Origin: Clostridiaceae bacterium
Lineage (GTDB): Bacteria > Bacillota > Clostridia > Acetivibrionales > DTU013
Assembly: GCA_012519745.1 (NCBI GenBank)
Contig: JAAYPO010000082.1
Span: 1 to 64,000 of the forward strand
Direction of reading: 5' to 3'
DNA: 64,000 bases
In this document: piece by piece, positions 60,126 to 64,000 of the stretch
Numbering within the stretch: position 1 is the stretch's first letter
How the letters are laid out: each line of letters opens with the position of its first letter
Position numbers and translations under genes: made by a program
The notes under the pieces: model-generated
Databases searched by the model: none
What the model was told of the DNA's origin: nothing
Seen by the model: only the letters and a program-made list of their open reading frames with translations

Positions 60126-61013
60126 ATGTCTAAAAAAATAAAAGCGGATCTGCTGCTGCTGATAATTACGGTTATCTGGGGAGCATCTTTTCCGATAATG
60201 AAGATCGTGCTGGCATATATTCCGGCATATGCTTACCTCACACTCAGGTTTCTGCTGGCGGCTGTGGTGTTGGCTTTGATATACCCAACGTCATTGAAAA
60301 AAATTAATAGAAAAACCTTGTTCCGTGGGTGCATACTTGGGCTGTTCATGTTTGGAGGAATGGCATTTCAGGTCGTCGGCCTGTATACCACATCCGCCTC
60401 CAACTCAGGATTCATCACCGGTCTTAATGTGGTGATGGTGCCTGTGATTTCTGCCGTGCTGCTGAAAAAGAGGCCGGACAGAGCATCTGTCATTGGTGTC
60501 TCAGTTGCATTTGCAGGTCTCTTTTTTCTCTCAGGAGGACTGAAGTTCGACTTTAATATCGGCGATTTTCTGACGTTTCTCTGCGCTATTTGCTGGGCAT
60601 TCCAGATAATCTTCATAGATAGATTCACCGAGACCGAGGATGCTTCACTGCTGGCGATCCTTCAACTGGCCTTTACCGGAATTGCCAGTGCAGGCATGTG
60701 GATCGGGGCAGATATGGGCAAGCCAATGGTCATTAACGGTACTGTGATCCTGATACTGCTTTTTACAGGCATCCTTGGCTCAGCACTCGCCTTTGGCGGA
60801 CAAACTATCGCCCAAAAGTATACTACTCCGACTCACACTTCATTGATATTTACCGCGGAGCCTGTTTTTGCCGCATTATTTGCCATGGTAATTCCAAACG
60901 CTGACGGACTGACCGAGATCCCGTCTATCACAAAAGCTGTCGGCTGCCTCATGATCCTTGCCGGCATGCTCGTCTCTGAGCTCAGGCTAGGGCATAGGAA
61001 GCTCAAGACCTGA
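60126..61013 (+). CDS. DMT superfamily (EamA) transporter
   Basis: Ten hydrophobic segments; LLLIITVIWGASFPIMKIVLAYIPAYAYLTLRFLLAA, SLIFTAEPVFAALFAM. Confidence 0.94.
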   Translation: MSKKIKADLLLLIITVIWGASFPIMKIVLAYIPAYAYLTLRFLLAAVVLALIYPTSLKKINRKTLFRGCILGLFMFGGMAFQVVGLYTTSASNSGFITGLNVVMVPVISAVLLKKRPDRASVIGVSVAFAGLFFLSGGLKFDFNIGDFLTFLCAICWAFQIIFIDRFTETEDASLLAILQLAFTGIASAGMWIGADMGKPMVINGTVILILLFTGILGSALAFGGQTIAQKYTTPTHTSLIFTAEPVFAALFAMVIPNADGLTEIPSITKAVGCLMILAGMLVSELRLGHRKLKT

Positions 61014-61076
61014 AATCACAATACTTGTATATCCATAACTTATAATTATTGTATACAATGTAAAGTATGGTACAAT

Positions 61077-61298
61077 ATGTACATGATCATGAATTTAAAA
61101 GGTAAATTTACGGTGCAAAAAATGAATGACAATAATAAAAGTGAACTAATTTTAAGCATCGATAAGCTAATTACGACTCATAAGCTGAAAGACAACCTTT
61201 ACAGAGTCTTTAAAGAAAACAATGTAAATTTATTAACTGCATCAGATGCCCATAGACTTGAAGATGTTGGAAGATATTTAGCAAGGTTAAAAGTTTGA
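61077..61298 (+). pseudogene. Short ORF; C-terminus resembles the end of PHP-domain histidinol phosphatases (fragment?)
   Basis: NVNLLTASDAHRLEDVGRYLARLKV resembles the 'SDAHRPEDVG' PHP motif; the rest of the domain is absent. Confidence 0.45.
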
Positions 61299-61321
61299 GG
61301 GCGCTGCATACAGTGCAGGGC

Positions 61322-61376
61322 GTTATATGAAATTTTGCTCGTCAGACGTCGCCCAGGCTCCAGTTGTCGGGCGAAA
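61322..61376. repeat. Hairpin-bearing ~55-bp dispersed repeat, copy 1
   Basis: GTTATATGAAATTTTGCTCGTCAGACGTCGCCCAGGCTCCAGTTGTCGGGCGAAA. Confidence 0.75.
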
Positions 61377-61454
61377 TTAACACTCTGTGATTATGGTTAA
61401 ATGAAATGATAGTATAAATTAGAATGATAGTATAAATTAGATGGAGGAAAAAGA

Positions 61455-61820
61455 ATGGGTGAGATTATTCGGCGTGACGTTAACAATGAGTGGGCACATT
61501 CTGGCATTGTTGAGGCTGGAGACTTTGTATTTGTAAGTTACTGTGTCGGGAATATCGGTCAGAGTATCGAAAACCAGATCAATGGAGCATTTGACCATCT
61601 AGAGAGTCGGCTGAAGTCTATCGGTTTACCTCTTGATTCGGTAGTAAAGATGGACTGTATGTTCCGAGATGTCTGGAATATACCCGTTATGGAAAAAGTC
61701 ATTAAGGAGAGGTTTAAAGGCAAGTATCCGGCTCGAAAAACGATACAGACGGAGTTTGCGCACACTGGTGGAGAAAACGGACTGTTATTCCAACTTGATG
61801 CAATAGCGTATAAAGGCTAG
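61455..61820 (+). CDS. RidA (YjgF/YER057c/UK114) family protein
   Basis: GEIIRRDVNNEWAHSGIVEAGDFVFVSYCVGN...NQINGAFDHLESRLKSIGLPLDSVVKMDCMFRDVWNIPVMEKVIKERFKGKYPARKTIQTEFAHTG; weak confidence in orthology. Confidence 0.8.
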   Translation: MGEIIRRDVNNEWAHSGIVEAGDFVFVSYCVGNIGQSIENQINGAFDHLESRLKSIGLPLDSVVKMDCMFRDVWNIPVMEKVIKERFKGKYPARKTIQTEFAHTGGENGLLFQLDAIAYKG

Positions 61821-62297
61821 ATGCAAGTGTGAGTGAGATGCTTAGGAAAAAGGAAATCCGGCCTTGACTACGGTCGTGCGGCTGAGGAACAGTCGACACT
61901 TCACATAACAAAGCAGTCAGCACAAAAGTGCACAAGGTCTGAGTCCTAGAGCTTTGTTCAGAACCAGAATTACAGCCTGATACTGCTGTTGTTGTACAGA
62001 AAAAAAGAAAACAGATGTAAAAGGGCCGCCGTTCGTGGCACGGGTTCCAAACCAGGTGTGGATCCTTGGCATTTCCAGCAATGGTAAGGCTTGTATACCA
62101 ATATATAGTTATTTATTGCGTTTGATGTAAAGTATGGTATAATATGTACACATGTATTAACAAGAAATGAAGGTTTTCATGATAGAGATACGAAGAAAGC
62201 CGCCCAATGATTTGACATTAAGTTTCGAGTATAAATTATTAATAAAGTCAAAACCATAAGTGGCAGGGAGTGGGACGCAAAAAACAAGTATTGGATC

Positions 62298-63261
62298 GTG
62301 CCCAATAACTCAAAAACTTTGAGCCGTATAAATGCGCTGTTTGACAGGGCGATTCTAATTGATAACACAGGGCTTGCACTTTTTAGTGAGCAGGCTGGTA
62401 AACTAAAGCCCTGGGAACAACAGACATTGGATAAGTTAAGAGATGCATTGAGGTTAAAGGGTTACAGTTCTAAAACGATTAAGGCATATATCGGGCATAT
62501 AAGGAGATTTATCAGCTTCAATGAAAGTAACCCTCCGGAATTGACCAAAGCCGATATCGATAATTATCTGCTGTATTTGTTGGATGATCATAACTGTTCT
62601 CATTCGTATACCAACCAGGCTATTAGTGCTGTTAAGTTTCTGTATAGTGAAGTATATGATAATAATGAAGTATGTTTTGACATATCAAGGCCCCAAAAGG
62701 AGAAAAGGCTGCCAGAAATCTTAAATAAAGATGAAGTGGTCAAGCTATTGGAGGCGGTATCAAATATTAAGCATAAAGCTATAATGTGCCTGATTTATTC
62801 ATCAGGTCTCAGAGTAGGTGAGGCAGTAAGATTGAAGGTAACCGATATTGACAGCAGAAGGATGCTTGTTCATATAGTTCAGGGCAAAGGTAAAAAGGAT
62901 AGGTATACGATTCTGTCTGAGACCGCAGACCGCATTGAAAATACTAAGAGAGTATGCTAAAGAATATAAGCCGGATTACTGGATTTTTGCGGGACAGTCT
63001 GCAAACAAGCACCTAACTGAGAGGACTGTTCAAAAGGTGTTCGATACTGCAAGGCGAAATGCAGGAATAATGAAGGATGTATCTGTGCATAGTCTAAGAC
63101 ATTCATTCGCTACTCACTTACTGGAAAGCGGTGTGGATCTGAGATATATCCAAGAACTACTCGGACATGAAAGCAGTAAAACTACTGAGATATACACGCG
63201 TGTGACAGAAAAAAGCATAAGCAAAATCGTGAGCCCACTCGATTCGATTATGATGAAATAA
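62298..63261 (+). pseudogene. Tyrosine recombinase (XerC/D-like), disrupted by an apparent frameshift near 62935
   Basis: SSKTIKAYIGHIRRF...LIYSSGLRVGEAVRLKVTDID...[15 protein letters not shown], then in a different frame [17 protein letters not shown]...[41 protein letters not shown]. Confidence 0.85.
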
Positions 63262-63388
63262 AAACATGGTAGTTGAGAATATAATAACTTTTAAACTGCA
63301 GACACACATAGTAAGCATTCACGAAATACTTCGCAGATAATATCATAGTATGAGGCATTCACGAACCTTTTTGTTCGTTAACGGTATA

Positions 63389-63442
63389 GTTATACGCAAT
63401 ATGGCCTGTCAACGTCGCCCGGGCTCCAGCCGTCGGGCGAAA
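63389..63442. repeat. Hairpin-bearing ~55-bp dispersed repeat, copy 2
   Basis: GTTATACGCAATATGGCCTGTCAACGTCGCCCGGGCTCCAGCCGTCGGGCGAAA; ~45/55 identical to copy 1. Confidence 0.75.
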
Positions 63443-63499
63443 AAATGGTGTTCTGAGTAATTGTAAAATAAGGCGAATTAATAAAAATGAGGGGTTAGT

Positions 63500-63949
63500 A
63501 TGAGTCAAAGAGTTGTACGGTGCCAAGGCGTAATTGTAAAAGACAATAATGTTCTTGTTTTAAGACAATATAATCAAAAAAGATGCGAAGAGTATTGGAT
63601 GTTACCTGGTGGTGGTTTAGAAGCCGGAGAGACTGAAGAAGAATGTTTACGAAGAGAAATAAAAGAAGAAACGGGATTAGAAGTTGATATTAAAGATATA
63701 TTATTTGATTCTCCTGGTAATGGCAAAGATGTGTATGAAAGATATGTGACATTCCTTTGTGTTCCAGCTGCAGGCAGCATTGAGAAAATTGGTTCTGAAA
63801 CAGTACATTATAGACAAATAATGGAGTTGGTTTGGTGTTCAATAATTAATGAGGGCCAATGGAATCAACATATATTAAGTGAGCAATTTTATCCGTCAAT
63901 GACAAAAATAAAAGACAAGTTGTTATATCTTAATGATAAAAGAAAGTAA
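63500..63949 (+). CDS. NUDIX hydrolase
   Basis: MLPGGGLEAGETEEECLRREIKEETGLEVDI (GX5EX7REUXEEXGU Nudix box). Confidence 0.95.
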   Translation: MSQRVVRCQGVIVKDNNVLVLRQYNQKRCEEYWMLPGGGLEAGETEEECLRREIKEETGLEVDIKDILFDSPGNGKDVYERYVTFLCVPAAGSIEKIGSETVHYRQIMELVWCSIINEGQWNQHILSEQFYPSMTKIKDKLLYLNDKRK

Positions 63950-64000
63950 TGTATTTTTGTTACATAGTATTTATATATGATGAAATAAGCGATATTAATA

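Noticed and set aside
62298-63261. Class 1-type integron integrase (IntI)
   Set aside because: The additional IntI-specific segment before the HxLRH box is not apparent; looks like a generic XerC/D-like recombinase, so only a cassette-like hypothesis is kept
61298-63442. Calling the 55-bp repeats canonical attC sites
   Set aside because: Flanking bases do not fit GTTRRRY/RYYYAAC on both sides (GTTATAT, AATTAAC), so kept only as attC-analogous

Overview
Window from a Clostridia-like Firmicutes chromosome; the taxonomic call is an inference from gene order and families. The backbone is housekeeping: gpmI, eno, secG, rnr, mtaB, an IreB-family gene, ruvX, purC, tRNA-Pro(CGG), a B12-binding radical SAM/DUF2344 pair, RNase G/E, rplU-prp-rpmA-obgE-yhbY, and glgC-glgD. 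Four accessory blocks interrupt it. (1) About 1.8-18.7 kb, between gpmI and eno: a YesMN-type two-component system divergent from a MacAB/FtsX-like exporter, one of whose ATPases has an apparent AbrB-like C-terminal tail, and a convergent giant (~2,113 aa) lipoprotein with two VWA domains. (2) About 31.9-42.1 kb: an RbsABC-type transporter with an M24 metallopeptidase-family enzyme, followed by a translationally overlapping trio of a degenerate RbsA-like double ATPase, a YesN-like regulator and a short histidine kinase with no evident extracellular sensor domain. I consider this trio the best candidate for an undescribed signalling arrangement. (3) About 46.0-47.4 kb: an unknown gene that appears frameshifted and is truncated by a tandem ~145-bp repeat. 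(4) About 61.0-64.0 kb: an AT-rich, cassette-like region with a frameshifted tyrosine recombinase, RidA and NUDIX genes and repeated ~55-bp hairpin sequences. Non-coding structure includes a dispersed GGGGACA...TGTCCCC hairpin family, a 141-bp element with perfect 22-bp terminal inverted repeats, a 17-bp minisatellite with 51-bp higher-order periodicity, and a ~280-bp nested fold-back. All functional calls come from reading the sequence; no database search was run.
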